The position numbers and the translations under genes are program-made. This document shows positions 22,316-34,851 of a DNA stretch of 64,000 nt, piece after piece. The stretch is from contig CM065397.1 in the NCBI GenBank assembly GCA_033060915.1, positions 25,326,001 through 25,390,000 of the forward strand. The letters are read 5' to 3'. Below the pieces are notes generated by a model. That model was not told where the DNA came from, ran no database searches, and saw only the letters and a program-made list of their open reading frames with translations. Position 1 is the stretch's first letter, and each line of letters begins with the position of its first letter. The stretch comes from Euryodendron excelsum (lineage: Eukaryota > Streptophyta > Magnoliopsida > Ericales > Pentaphylacaceae).

Positions 22316-22755
22316 GGAGCGTCTCACAAACGCTCCATCAGGGTTGTTTTTTCTTTCGATTCCCTAGTTATAATACACCGTCAAACGATTTGAGAAATGC
22401 ATAAGCCAGGGAATTTCCAAAAGCTTGTCCATAGGTCTTTCCATTGATACTACTAGATTGGATCGATCGCTTCTCGAACCCCCTCATTGCATGGCTCGAA
22501 AACTGTCACTTTTAGTAACCCTTAAAGCATCTCACAGATGCTCCGCCAAGATTGACTTTTTCTCCAATTCCCTAACTATAACGCACCATCAAACAACTTG
22601 AGAAATGTGTAAATTAGAAAATTCCCAAAAGCATTTCCAGAGCACTTTCCATCGGTATAGTTTGATCGAAGAGATCGCTTCCCAAAGACCTCGACATGTG
22701 GCACACAAACGGCTACTTTTGAACCCCCACGGAGCATATCATAGACGCTCCACAA
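22316..22755. repeat. ~207-bp tandem repeat, about 2.2 units, in LTR
   Basis: Landmark hairpins recur at about 22317 (GAGCGTCTCACAAACGCTCC), 22526 (AGCATCTCACAGATGCT) and 22732 (GGAGCATATCATAGACGCTC). The sequence between is alignable, with TTCCCTA, TATAA and CATCAAAC blocks in both full units. Confidence 0.8.
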
Positions 22756-23063
22756 AAATGTGTTTTCGTGCACACTTTTCGAGATTATATCTCACACTTT
22801 TGAACACCTTTCAAGCTTTGTAAAAATCCAAAAGTTCATGAGAAACACTAGGAGAATACCGTGAACGTAGCCAATTTTTCCCAATCTTTCCTAGTTTGCA
22901 CAATTATCGAGGCAAAATTTAAACGAACACTGCCAGTAATGGAGCGTAAGCTACATGTGCCTAGATTTTGATCAGATCGATCAAACTTCACTTAACCTTT
23001 AAGATTTAGCTAGTACAATGACTGCCACATGGCAATCTGCCAATGGAACAGTATTGGCACATG

Positions 23064-23106
23064 TAGCACGTGCACCAGGGCAAAATTTGTCCTGGTACAT
23101 GTGCTA
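23064..23106. promoter_or_regulatory. Hairpin with G-box core upstream of LTR TATA
   Basis: The 16-bp arms TAGCACGTGCACCAGG (23064-23079) and CCTGGTACATGTGCTA (23091-23106) are inverted with two mismatches around an 11-nt loop. The left arm holds CACGTG, the G-box core bound by plant bZIP/bHLH factors. It lies about 28 bp before the TATA box. Confidence 0.65.
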
Positions 23107-23133
23107 CATCTGCTAGGTCTCTCCAAGTTTGCC

Positions 23134-23141
23134 TATAAATA
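23134..23141 (+). promoter_or_regulatory. Candidate TATA box of Ogre LTR
   Basis: TATAAATA in a CC-flanked context, followed about 30 bp later by a plausible start region. The combination of upstream hairpin, TATA and a downstream long leader fits the U3/R boundary of the LTR. Confidence 0.6.
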
Positions 23142-24584
23142 CAAGCCCCCCCTTTGCATATTTCAGAATCGAATTTGATAGCGAAGCTCTGTTAAAACTA
23201 CTCTAGAATCTCGAATTCCTATGTACATTCCACACCTCAAACACTTAGGCTAGAGTACATCTCCCTCTAACCCATACACCATACCTATATAGCCTTCAAT
23301 GCAATGAATACCTCATTCCAGCCCCTTCAAGCCTCTTCAATGCTATTTAAGCTCAAGTCAAGACATCCATAGAGGTTTGAAAGTGTTTGAAGGCAAAATA
23401 TAGTATTCCTTTTACATTCTTGCAATCCCCCCTCGTCTCTTCTCCCTTCTAGCCTACTTAGGCTATTCTCTATTTTAATCCCCATCTTCTACCCCCTTTT
23501 CTTGCATGCTTGAAACAAGGAAGCTCTTAGTTCATGCCTAGAGTAAAGTTTGTGAGAGTCACCGTGTAGGGAACTTCTCATAAACCTACTTTAAAATGGT
23601 ATTGCCTTAAAGCACCTTGCTATGTAGTGAAGCCTCTAGCCTTGTATGATTTCATGACCTTTTTGCATATAATTATCTTGTTTATGTTTTGCATGCTTGG
23701 CTTTGTTTTCATTTTTTCAAAGTTTTCACTATCTCTATTTCTACGGTATTCTCAAGCTCCATATTCAAATGTTTTTCTAAAAATGATCTTAGAGTTGGTT
23801 CCTTGAAGCCTAGGCTAAACCTTCAATTTCTACCCCTTAGAAAACCCTCTTTAAGTCCCTTGACTTTATTCTGCAACTCTACATTTCATTACTTTTTAAA
23901 ATTGCATTAAAATGGATTTCAAACTCCCTTCTTCTATGGTAATTTTTAAGGGCTTTACTCTTTTAAATTTTATGGTCGAAATGGTCCCTTGGAACCTTCT
24001 CTTGAGTGGTCTCCCCATTATCTTGACCATATGAACCCTAGTTCATTAGAGTTGGCTCTATTCTCTTTAAAATTATTTTCAAAACAATTCCCTTCAAAAA
24101 GGGTTTTTAAAATTGCACTCTCTTCAACTTGCTTGAAAATCACTTTCTTAAACCATCATTTTCATCTTGATTTTAGAAGTCATGTTCTCTTGGATATTGA
24201 GGTTGGAATGGTCCCATGGAGTCCTTTTTAGAGTGATTTCCTTCAAACCATCTATATGAACCCTTATTCTTTAGAGTGGTCTTCAACTTGTTAAAAGTGG
24301 TTTTTCAAAACTTCCCTACCAAAGCCAATTTTCAAAAGGTCATTCTCACTAATTTTCAAGTCTTCAAAACTATCTATTCAATATTAATTTTCACAAGTTT
24401 TACTCTCTTGAGTTTGTGGGTGAAATGGTTCTAAAGTAACCCTCTCTTAAGTGGTTTCCAAACATCAACCATAGGACCCCAACACTTACTTGAGTGGCTT
24501 TCACAAAATGGTTTTCAAAACATACTTTTAAATTTCATGCATAGAACCACCTTTCCAAAACCACTGGTCAAAACCACCTCCTAA

Positions 24585-24892
24585 ACTTAGGTTAACTTGA
24601 TCCTAGTTGTCCAAACCCTAGGTTAACCTAATCTTAGTTAATTAACCCTAGGTCACCTTTACCCTAGGTTAACCTAACCGTAGTTAGTCAACCCTAGGTT
24701 ACCTTAACCTTAGGACAACCAAATCCTAGGTTAACCTAACCCAAGTTAGTTAACCCTAGGTCATCTCAACCTTAGTTGAACCTAACCCTAGTTAGTTAAC
24801 CTTAGGCTACCTTAACCCTAGGTCAACCTATTCTAAGTTAGTTAACCATAGGTCACCCAAACCCTAACCCAACCTAGGTTAGTTGGCTTCAA
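24585..24892. repeat. CCTAGGTTAACCTAA minisatellite, left LTR copy
   Basis: Eight or nine diverged units of about 33 bp, alternating AACCCTAGGTTAACCTAA with TTAGTTAGT. The equivalent array in the right LTR is 35105-35395. AACCCTA inside the units resembles the plant telomere heptamer, but the tandem unit is much longer. Confidence 0.85.
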
Positions 24893-26550
24893 GGTCCCAA
24901 TTCAAAGACCCATTTTCAAACAACCTTTCAACTCAAAAACCATTTTCATAACATATTTTTAAAACGTTCCACTCTCTTAGATTTCAAAAATCAACTCCAA
25001 AACATTTTCAAGTATCCCCACACTCTATGTCTACAAAAAGTTCTCTTAAGTTTGTCTTAACTAAAATGGCTAGACATTTAACATTTTTCAAAAAATATTT
25101 TCAAAGTATTTCCAAGAACTCACAACCCTAAAGTGTCCCCAACCTTTTTATGGTTAAGGGATTCTAAGGAAAGTGACACATTAAGTATAACATTCAAGGT
25201 TGTCCATATTCAGGTTCCAAAACCCTAAGTGGTTTCAAAAGCTCTTTTCGAAAATGATTTTCAAACATCACATTCTTGAAGCAACTCTAATCCTTCCATG
25301 ATTAGGATTGATCAAATGTGGGTGAGAAATTTAAAAAGGGTTCTATAACCTTAACGTTTTAAAAAGCCAAAGAGAATTCTCTAGCCCCTTTTCTAAACAT
25401 GTTTTCAAAACTCATTACAAGTTTAGTGCTTTAATGACTAACCTTTTAAGGGTGATGAAATATTCAACATGCCTTTCATAAGGTACGTGAAAACTATTTT
25501 CAAAATCATTTCAAGACTAGTTCATAAAAGCCCTTGTGACCCCAAGTCCAATTTTCAAATCCATAATCAAATTTTCAAAACTTACAAAACTCTCTTGAGT
25601 TATGTCCAAAAGCATTTCAAAACACTTCAAAATCCCATTTCAAGAGCACTTTAAAAAACCTTCAAGTTATATTCCAAATACATTCCAACATCCGATTTCA
25701 AATCAAAATACTCAAGTTCTCTTTTCACAAAAATCTTAAAGTGTCTTCTAACCTTTCAAAAGACCCCAAAGCGTCTTCAAACATTCTAAAGGCCCCAATG
25801 AGTCTCTTTTTTATCGGGCTCTTGCCCAAATTACGAATGATCTGATTCTTGCCAAATGAGATGCATAGGCAACTAAAAATTCTGCGGTTGTAACATCTAT
25901 CTCAACTCCAATCTCCTTTTCAAAAATTTCTATCAATTCAAAATTTCTATCTCAAATCATTTCAAAACTCCCATATTTTCAAACGTCTTCTTAATAACAT
26001 GTATCATGCATCATTCATCCAAAAAGTGATGACCAAAACCCATTTTCAAAACTCCAAAGTGGATATTAAGGGGATAATAGTAATTGGCTATTCAAGTGAG
26101 TGAATTAAGGGTGATTAGACAGGTAGGTACCTAAAGGGCGAGGTAGGGTGATGATCTAAGGATTTCTTCCCTACAGATAACCAACCTGCGAACCATAGAT
26201 TTCTATTTTCAAAAGACCAAAATGGAGTTATTTTCAAGAAGGGCTTAAAACTTTTCAAAGGTTGCCAAACAACCTATTTTCTTAAAAACTCTCTCTTGGG
26301 GAGGTTTTCCAAAACTTTTTCCTAAAAACCCTAAGCGTAATCTCCAGATTATGCTTAGTTTTAGGTGACATAACTCACCTTGATCAAGTTAGATGGTGAC
26401 TCCTACTTTTCTAAAAAAAGCCCTTAATCAAATCAATTTCAAGACCAAACCTAATCGCACTCGTCCTTGTAAGAGGATGAGTTCTAATAACAAAGTTTCG
26501 TATTTTTATCCGAGTCGAAAGGACTTGGTTAAAAACCGAGGCGCGACAGC

Positions 26551-26568
26551 TGGCGACTCTACTGGGGA
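26551..26568 (+). other. Primer binding site of Ogre-type element
   Basis: TGGCGACTCTACTGGGGA lies two bases after the 5' LTR end. It is close to the PBS reported for Ogre/Tat elements, usually described as complementary to a tRNA-Arg. This gives plus-strand orientation. Confidence 0.8.
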
Positions 26569-28064
26569 CACTTAGAGTGTTAGGTCATTGTCATGTCTTT
26601 TCACCCTTCACTCATCAAGAATCTCCGGTTACTTTGGCTAGTTTTATCCACTTTTCAAATTTTTCTAAGTCTCCAAAACATGCATTATTTTCTAAAATGG
26701 TTTTCAAATAAATTTCATCCCTTACATTCATTGCTTACATACATGCATTGGATTGACCATCCATTTTATCTTGCATGGAGTTTTGTCGAAAGGTTACTAA
26801 CTCCTTACATTTTGTTTTGTAGGTAGACCTTTGTTCATATTTCACTTTATGTCATGATTAAGTGCCATGATTGTGATGAATGAACATGATGTGATGTGTG
26901 TTGTTGGGTCCTTTCCTCCATTTTCAAAAATTTTACACACACTTGGTGGACGTACTTGCATTTACATTTTGCATATATTACTTGGTTACTACCGTTCTAG
27001 ATAGAAGGGGAATAGTATATTGATTGTGGGCGGATGTTGTGTCAGTTTCTCAGCCTACGATCTCTTAATAGTTCCTTTACTCGAACCATCAACCAAAAAT
27101 GGAGTTCACCCTTTCAGGGATGGACGCCGAAAGTTTGAAGGTTCGGGAACCGAGCTTTCTAGGAAGTATTAGAAAACCTCCAACCTCATGCTCATGTAGC
27201 ACCCCATGCATAGCTGAACCTCTGCCGGATTTAAGACACACGCATCAATTTTAAAACCAAGGAGGAAAGGGCGACCGCTTTACTTTCCCTTATATTCTGT
27301 TCAATTCATGATGTTATGCTGCTTAATTTTTGTCATTATGTTATGTACACATCATCTTCCATCATATCTGCTTATGCATCTATATCCACTTCAAGACAAG
27401 AATTTTTAAAATAACTCAAGTCATTGCATCCTCATGCATCTGATTAACCCCTAGAGAAAGGCTCCTAGACCTTCTCGCTCAAATAAAGCCAACCAAAAGC
27501 CCTAAGGGTACCAAGTGATCCTAAGGACTCATGGCATGCATCAAAGTCATTTCATAAAAAGGGGCCTTAACCCTTTTCGCTCATGAAGAAAGGGCTGCCA
27601 AGAAGACAAAGGGGCAACCCAGAATCAAGCTCTCTCATCGACCTCCATCCAAGAAGTCAAATTCGAAAACTCAAGAGTAGTTGAGGATTTCAAATGTAAA
27701 AGATAGAATAGGTGAAAGTCCCAAAGAAAATGTTCACCTTCCCCGTTTTAATGTACTTCTAAAAATTCCATGTACAAAGGAAATTTATTTTAATAAAATT
27801 GTTATTTTTGTTTAATGAATTGCTACAGGTACAGGTATAGTATTGCATAATAGGGGCAAGACCCTATCTCCAAAGCTTGAGTCAAAGCATCATGCTTAGT
27901 GCCCCTCAAAAGGCAGGGGCATCTTTAAGTCATGCATTGCATAAAAAATTTTCCCAATCAGAAACTAACATATGATCCCTTTCTTGTTTTTTCTTATTTT
28001 CTGTTTTCCCCTCGTTCCACAAAAGACTAGTAATAGTTTTAATGAGACCTGCTTGCATTGTTAG
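26569..28064 (+). other. Untranslated leader of Ogre-type element
   Basis: There is no sustained ORF over about 1.5 kb. Short ATG-led frames are broken. Ogre elements often have a long leader or an extra ORF here; none was recognised. Confidence 0.5.
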
Positions 28065-30302
28065 GTCACCATTACTCCCAGGAAAGGAAAAAGAGGAACA
28101 CGAGTGCCTTCGGTGCTCCAACCACCAATCTTTACTCGACAACGAGCAGCGCAAATGACAAGTGAAGGTAACACCCCTGATCAGCAAAATAGCCCAGTGA
28201 CATGGGAGGAAGTGAATGGGATGAAGGCAAAAATTGACGAGATGTTCAAGTTCGTAGAACTGATGACCTTTAAAGGACCTATCGTGAATCCTTCAGCCTT
28301 AACGTCCCACCCCAGAGGAACTGAAACTACCCCGCCAAGGGTCATTCTGTGAACTGACAATATGGGGAAGAGCATGGAACTCCCCAAAGTGATGTACATT
28401 GAGGAAGGGGAAGAAAATAACCCTGAAACCATCATGTTGACTGCTACATCAAAGAAGGAAAACCCGAATCCCCTCAATCTTAAGATACAAGGATTAGAAG
28501 AATCCCTGCACAGCCTACAAGGTCATAACGCCTTCAGTGGGACATCTTATGATGAATTATGCTTCTTTCCCAATCATCCGAGGCCACCCAAGTTCAAGAT
28601 ACCCGATTTCCAAAAGTATGATGGAAGTGGGGATCATGTTGCTCATTTGAGACTATACAAAGGCGCGTTAAGTGATCATGGGAATGAACCCAAACTTCTG
28701 ATACAGTTATTTCAACATAGCCTAACTGGGCCCGCCTTACAATGGTTCGCCCGTTTAGACCTGAGGAAGATAACAATCTGGAACGAGTTGGTCACGGACT
28801 TCTGATCCCAGTACTGACACAACAGTGACCTCACCATGGATAGGTGTGCCTTGATGATGATGACCCGAGGGGAGAAAGAAAGCTTTAAGAGCTACGCTCT
28901 AAGATAGAGGGAGGCAGCTGCTCAAGTCAACCCCTCGTTAGTGGAAAAATAGTATGTACAGCTGTTTGTGAACACTTTCCAACACCTGTATTATGAACGC
29001 TTATGCTTGAGCATTGGCAAGAGTTTCTTCGAGCTGATAATGTGAGGGGAAATGATTGAGAATGGATTGAAAACTAGCAGAATCACAGATCCTTACGCTA
29101 AGATAGGTGAGGGGTTCACAAATGCAGTAAAGAAAGTAGCAACCACTCGAGGTACTGGCAAGAAAGAGGGAGAGGTATCTGCCATCCTACCAACACAATA
29201 GCAGCCATACTATCCCCAATATCAAGCACGACCGCAACCTCTTGCTCCTATCATCAACATTCTTGTTGCCAATATTCAAGCACCTGCCCCTGGACCTGTC
29301 GCAGCCCAACCGTACCTTAACCCTAACAGAAACAACCGGCAAAATCAAGAATTCACTCCCTTAGCATGCACTCAAATAGAGGCTTACCATGAGCTCCTCA
29401 AAGCCAAGCACCTAAACCTTATAACCCCGTAACCGTTGCTAAGTCCATTGCCTCCAACTTTCAATCTTACCCTTACCTGTGAATATCATTTTGGGGGACA
29501 GGGGCATGACATAGAGTCCTGTTTTTCTTTGAAGCATAAACTCTAAGACCTTATTGACAGCAAATTCATCAACACCCAAGAAGCAAAACCGGCCCCCGCG
29601 TTTAATGTCACAGTAAATCCCCTACCAGATCATGCTGTCAACATCATCACAAAGGGGGAAGCAGACGCAGACGGCATCATAGCTGTGGAATATTTCAAGG
29701 AAGAGTTTGACACTGAGGAAGAAAGTGACTGGGAAGAAGAGCTACCACCATGCCCTATCTATCTTTACAACGCAAACAGAGAGCAAGATCCCCTTGACTT
29801 ATCCATGGAAGAACCCACAGAAGACATTCCCACTGATACTGTGCTTGCTGATGGTTGGGGAGAAGAATTCTTGCACCCCAGATACGCAGAGGCTGAGCAC
29901 CGCCTGATAGAGGATCTCTTTAATAATAAGGATATGGGTTGGGGCATTGATGAGCCAAAAATATCAAACCCACCGTTCAAGTTCAGTGAAGGTGATCTGG
30001 ATAGCCTGTTTGCTGAAATCGACAAAGAGGAAGCTGAAAAAGAGAAAACTAAAGAAAAGCCACCACAAGTCCTAGAAGAAAGCCTGGGCATAAAACCCAA
30101 GGAAGCTGAACAAAAGAAAACCAACAAACCAAGGGAAAACCATCAGGGATCCCAAGATGGGATGTTCAACCTTAATGACCCAGCCGGAGAAGGGAAAGAA
30201 AAAGAAGGCAGGCATGACTGCACTATGACCTCCCGCCTCTATCATTCTGCAGTCAGTGCGTTAATCCGTCTAGCACAACCAAGTGAAGAAGTTGGTGGAT
30301 AA
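28065..30302 (+). pseudogene. Tat/Ogre gag with about nine in-frame stops
   Basis: One frame can be followed from 28065 to the natural-looking end at 30302, about 745 codons, interrupted by stops at 28350, 28803, 28815 and about six more before 29560. Landmarks: FKIPDFQKYDGSGDHVAHLR (about 28590-28650) and GPALQWFARL, the retrotransposon gag core; a CEYHFGGQGHDIESC knuckle-like motif near 29480-29525; and an acidic Glu/Asp-rich tail from 29685. No ATG opens the frame: the codon before 28065 is TAG, and the first internal ATG is near 28158. Gag would form the particle and bind RNA. No protease or RT follows. Confidence 0.85.
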
Positions 30303-32599
30303 AGCATGGAAGAGGCAGACATGGTCCTGAAGCCCACCTGAGGAAGTGACTACCAAAGGGATATTCTTTTTGTCAAACTCTGCCTTTACTTTCTCTTAAT
30401 CCTATCTTTGTTAATTCCACTTCTAATTCTACTTTTTGTTAATCAAGAGCTTAACATGTACACAAAACTATTGAAATGAAAGAAAAAGAATTTGAAGTTT
30501 ACATTTATCATCTTTGGTACTTGTCTTTTCTTAAAAGTTTCCCCTTTGTTGAGTCTTGACTTGAAAAGAGGGATAGTATACTCATCCTCACCAGTGGGGA
30601 CCATTTCCAATCCAAAGGGATGAGACACTAACGAAAGAAAAGAGAGAGAATGGAACACAGAAAAAGGGTGGCACTTGGAGAATGCCATGACAAAGTGGTC
30701 GACAGTTAGACCCTCAAAAGGAAGAAAAGCCATCATTTCAAATTACCTAAACAGCAAAGCAATTCCTTTGAACAGCCCACTCGAGCCACAAGTAATTTTC
30801 ATTCAAACACCCTAACCAGGAACCACCCCCCATACTGGGGCAAGCACAAGTAACGGAACGTTTAAACTAACATGCACCTATCTCAAAGGATGACGCTGAA
30901 GTTCTGGAACTAAACTTCATGGACTAAGCAATCTTGTTTGAAAGGAAGAGAAACCACCTATTCTTCCACCATACAGTTAAAAGAATCCCCCTTGAAAAAC
31001 CCATTTTGAGTCAAATTACATTCTTTTGACAAAACCGACCTGGTGATCACCACCCACAATGGGTGAAAGCAAAATTGGAAAGAAAAAGAATAAAGGAAGA
31101 AACTTAAAGCAAAAGAAAGCCTCCTCTTACGTTTAAAGAAAGGAAGAAACAGTGTGATACTCCAAAAAAAAAATGAATGATGATGAGACACCCCAAGAAA
31201 TCAATAGATTGTGCAAATAGCAGTTCTGGGGCAAAACCAAAAGAAACAATGAACTCTATATGGGTAAAAGTTCGTACAAAGACATAGCAAGTACTCGAAA
31301 GAGAAAACTGACAAGGAGAAGAAGTATTGAAAGAGTGATCAACGGTTTATGATAAACCTGGGAATAGTGCAATACCTTGGGCCTCCAATACCCTTCCTTT
31401 CAAAAACCTCATCACCTAACCACACTACAACCCAATGCAAAGTCCTCTCGAATCAGGGAAGATTGCTTAGTCTAAACAAGTTCGAAAGAAATCTCGACAT
31501 CTAAAAATAAAAGTGAATAGAATGGCAAAGGCTTACTCAAGGTGGTTTCAGTTCATATCACCCCTACTGGAAAATAAAAGAATTATTTGAGCCTATATGC
31601 CCTTTATTTCTTTCCCTTTGCCTAGCCGACATTACGATCCAAAGTAAAGCATTCTTAGATTGAGGATGGAAACTGCCCGCTTCTTTGCTAAAGGCTACTT
31701 CGGTTGTCACTTAGAGAGTTTACCAGTCCAAAAGTGAGATCCTCGAGAAGAAATCGAGCGAGTTATAGGTTTTTTTCTTTTTAGATAAGAGAGAAGAGGG
31801 TTGGGTTTGGAAATGGAAACCTTGAGAATGGGGCAACTACTATCCCGACATGACAAGAAAAGGGCATGACAAAGGAGGGGGTCCTCTAGAAAAGAACAAA
31901 AGTCCAAAATGGCCAGCTCGTGGTAGACACTTGGTTAAACCCAAAAGCTTGGAGCCTGCCTTGGGGCCTGTTTTTGTAAAACTTGTGTATCTGTGCATTA
32001 TGCTTAAATCCATACATGCAACAATGCACCCACATTTTTCACATTTATTTAAAGCTCATATATGCCCACCATTTCTTGTGTGTGTCATGATTCCTGTATT
32101 CCTGTGTTTATATTCCTACACTTTGTGTGTCCACATGCATACATTCAAGATAAGATTAAAAAGAAGGAGAAACCAATCATCATCTCGTGCAAAGAAAAAT
32201 AATGATATATATTAAATTATCTTGTAATCATCGTCTACAAGGTCCAACACATGGCTTCAAAAACATAAATAATGTTGTCAGTCTAACAGGACTACAACTA
32301 TGTTAACATGAGGAAAGAGGCGCCCCAGGGAGTGGGGTCGTCACCCAAGTCAAAGTCACCAGTATCCAACACATATGGAGAGGGCTGGTTGGAAGAAGCT
32401 CCGGCATCATAAGGGCCCTGACCAAGAAAAACAAGAGGGAAGAAAATCCAACATTAGAATATAAAAGATGCATAAGGAACATGAAAAATGAATCGTAAAC
32501 AGCATACCCAGCGGGCCTCCATCAAAGATATGTAGGCAGTTAGAGCCTCTACCTTAGCATAGTACTGGTCTCGCACCTGACAAGCTACTAAATACTCCT
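30303..32599. other. Ogre internal region without recognisable pol
   Basis: About 2.3 kb after gag in which no protease, RT, RNase H or integrase motif was seen on either strand. Purine-rich AAAGAAAA tracts dominate. The pol is deleted or replaced, so any mobility would have needed proteins from another element. Confidence 0.6.
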
Positions 32600-34232
32600 C
32601 ATTGGAAACAAAGCCCTAGGCTCGATGCCATAACTTGACCACCTCATGACCGGGCACCTGCCTTCTAACTACTAGATCCAGCTGGGTAAAAGCATCAATA
32701 GACCTCGCCCTGAAATTAGCCTCATAGTCCACACTGGGCGGAAGGAGAAAGCGGTCGCCGGGCACCCCAACTACATAAGGAATCTCCACCCTAACTCGAT
32801 AAAATCCAAACATATACTGAGGAGAATCCATAGCAACACGGAAGTCAATGTGTAGCTGCCACCAATGACTCTCTCCCAAGTACATCTCCCAAAGGTGACC
32901 CGTGACCTAAACAAAAGGATGAGATCCCTCATGCCAGCATATGGAGGAGATCGATGGTAAGGTGCTCAAGACACATCCCGGGGTCTCAATAGCTCTAGGT
33001 TAGCCTGGAGGGCCACAAAGTTTGTATGCAGGGACCGCTAAACCACCTGATGTCTAGCCCACCTCGTGGCCCGTGGGAATGCATCTGCGGCTAGTAGCTC
33101 TGGCTGGCGAACATGCAACTACTCATAACTCCACCATATCAAAAACTGCCAAAAACCAATCAAGCTCCCTATGCCCCGCATGTCCTCACTTTCATTCCCT
33201 GCAAGAAACTAGCAAAAGTGAAGGCACCCCAATCCACAAAGTCTTACCAGGCTCACCAATGGTAAAGAAACTGTCGACTTATTATTGTTAAAAAAAGCAA
33301 CTAAAGACAACATATAATACCAGTCGGCGCCTCATGATGACTTGATTAGTCGAGGAAGGCTCAAGTGCAAAAGCTGTCTCTGCTGGACATAGAAGCGAAA
33401 CCAAAAAACTCGAGCCCATAATCCCTGGTAAACCCAAAAGAAGTCGAGCCTCATCAACGGTCATAGCCCGTAGCGAAATTGAGACACCCCCAAAAGACAG
33501 GCCAGTAATCATAGCCCAGTCGACAGGAGTAGGCCCCAGCTCAAAGCCTACCAAGTGTACAGTCCTAGTCTTCCCAAACCACTGCTCTAGTAGCTCGACT
33601 GCTATCCTGTGGTCAAGCTTGTTTGTTTGAAGTGTCATAAAGGCACCGAAGCCGATCCGGTGAAGGAAGTCCTAATAGGATGGGGCCGACACCTACATGG
33701 CTTTCAAGGCAGAAATATTGGCCCCTCTAAGTGAGTTGTGAATAGATGATGGCATCCGGCCATAATGTGAATACAAGCTCAAGTGGTAAGCCTAGTCTCG
33801 CAACGATGGGATATTAGGGATCGTTAATTGGTCATCGGTGAAGGAAGTATCCCTCCGCTTATCGCGAACGGATGCCATGCCATATCCTGTCTGCGAATCA
33901 ATGACTGAATCAACGTCCCCCTCAACCCTCTAGTCCGGAGCAACCGAGGGCTGTCCTATCGCAGAACTACCACTCGAGGTCGTCCTGCTCGTAGATCGCT
34001 GGGGCTGACTACTACCAATTCGAGCAGAACCACTCCTGCTGCCACTGCCCTCCTCGGGCTTGACCCGCGGCGCCTTCCTACGGTGCCTCCTATCAAAGCC
34101 ATCATCACCCGCCTCCGATATCCTAAAAAGCAACAATAGAAAAAATGTAGAAAGTTGATCAGCCATAAGATGTACATGAAAGCAAAAAAAATATGTATAT
34201 GCAACAAAAAAGAAAAGAAAAGAAAAAAGCAA
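32600..34232 (-). pseudogene. Antisense PMD-type ORF of Ogre element
   Basis: Minus-strand coding segments in order: an Arg/Ser-rich N-terminus (34112-33930, with RRHRRKAPRVKPEEG), a decayed stretch, then 33638-33288 with IAVELLEQWFGKTRTVHL and WAMITGLSFGG. A C-terminal segment at 32885-32616 has YVVGVPGDRFLLPPSVDY. The order and motifs fit the plant-mobile-domain/aminotransferase-like family carried antisense by Tat elements. A splice donor-like GTATTATATG at about 33306 suggests introns between segments. Stops such as the one near 33798 break it. Confidence 0.65.
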
Positions 34233-34239
34233 ACAAAGA

Positions 34240-34851
34240 AGATGAGGAAAAAAAAAAAAAAAAAAAGAGAAAGAAAGAAAGAAGCTAAGGCCTTATCCAT
34301 TCCCCCAGTTCTCGGGCTTTTTTCTTCAAAAGCCCAGTTCTAAAAATAACTACTTGTCTAGGAATTTTAGAGTTGAACGTTGAATTCCTAAGAGGTTAAT
34401 AATTTTTTAAAATTTTCGGTAGAGTTTCGCCTTAAAAATTCACTATCCCAAAATTCAGCAAATCACAAACCACCTCACCAAGGCTCCCCAAGCCTGCAAC
34501 CACATCCACCGATACCATCCCATCCTCCGTAACACATGACCCATCATTAAACATAATTTTCAAGGCCATTTCTTCATTTTTCAAACCTCCTCGATTTTGT
34601 TTTTATTTCTAAAAATTCTCAAAACACTCAAAAAGATTCCCGCAATTCTCTAAAAGTGTCCCACAATTTTTTTACATTTAATGGGATACATTCTCTAATT
34701 TTTCTTAATTTTTTCTATTTTTTCTAATTTTTAAAAATTTAAAAATTTAAAATTTTTCAAAAAATTACAAAACTTCGTACGGTTGTTCTATACATTTTTT
34801 TAAGACACCTAGTACAAAAATCAAACTCAAACCTTTCTAAACCTCTCTCCC
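34240..34851. other. Ogre 3' untranslated stretch with A/T homopolymers
   Basis: It contains a poly-A tract at about 34249-34266 and an AAATTTAAAAATTTAAAATTT block at about 34733-34762. No PPT could be assigned beside the truncated LTR at 34852. Confidence 0.5.

Larger units (their letters stand above)
21473..26548 (+). repeat. 5' LTR of Ogre-type element
   Basis: The right edge is firm (GCGCGACA ending at 26548, matched by TGTGACA ending at 37057). The left edge is a candidate only. Contents in order: six ~45-bp tandem units (21487-21823), a ~207-bp tandem repeat (22316-22755), a promoter-like block with hairpin and TATA (23064-23141), then a long TTTTCAAAA-rich segment that includes a CCTAGGTTAACCTAA minisatellite. 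Confidence 0.65.

Noticed and set aside
24585..24892. Interstitial telomere
   Set aside because: The unit is about 33 bp, not a run of the 7-bp AAACCCT, and it is part of both LTRs.
33956..34300. Phe-rich minus-strand ORF as a membrane protein
   Set aside because: Its first half is the translation of a poly-A/AAAG tract at about 34190-34280 and its end is a shifted frame of the antisense PMD ORF.
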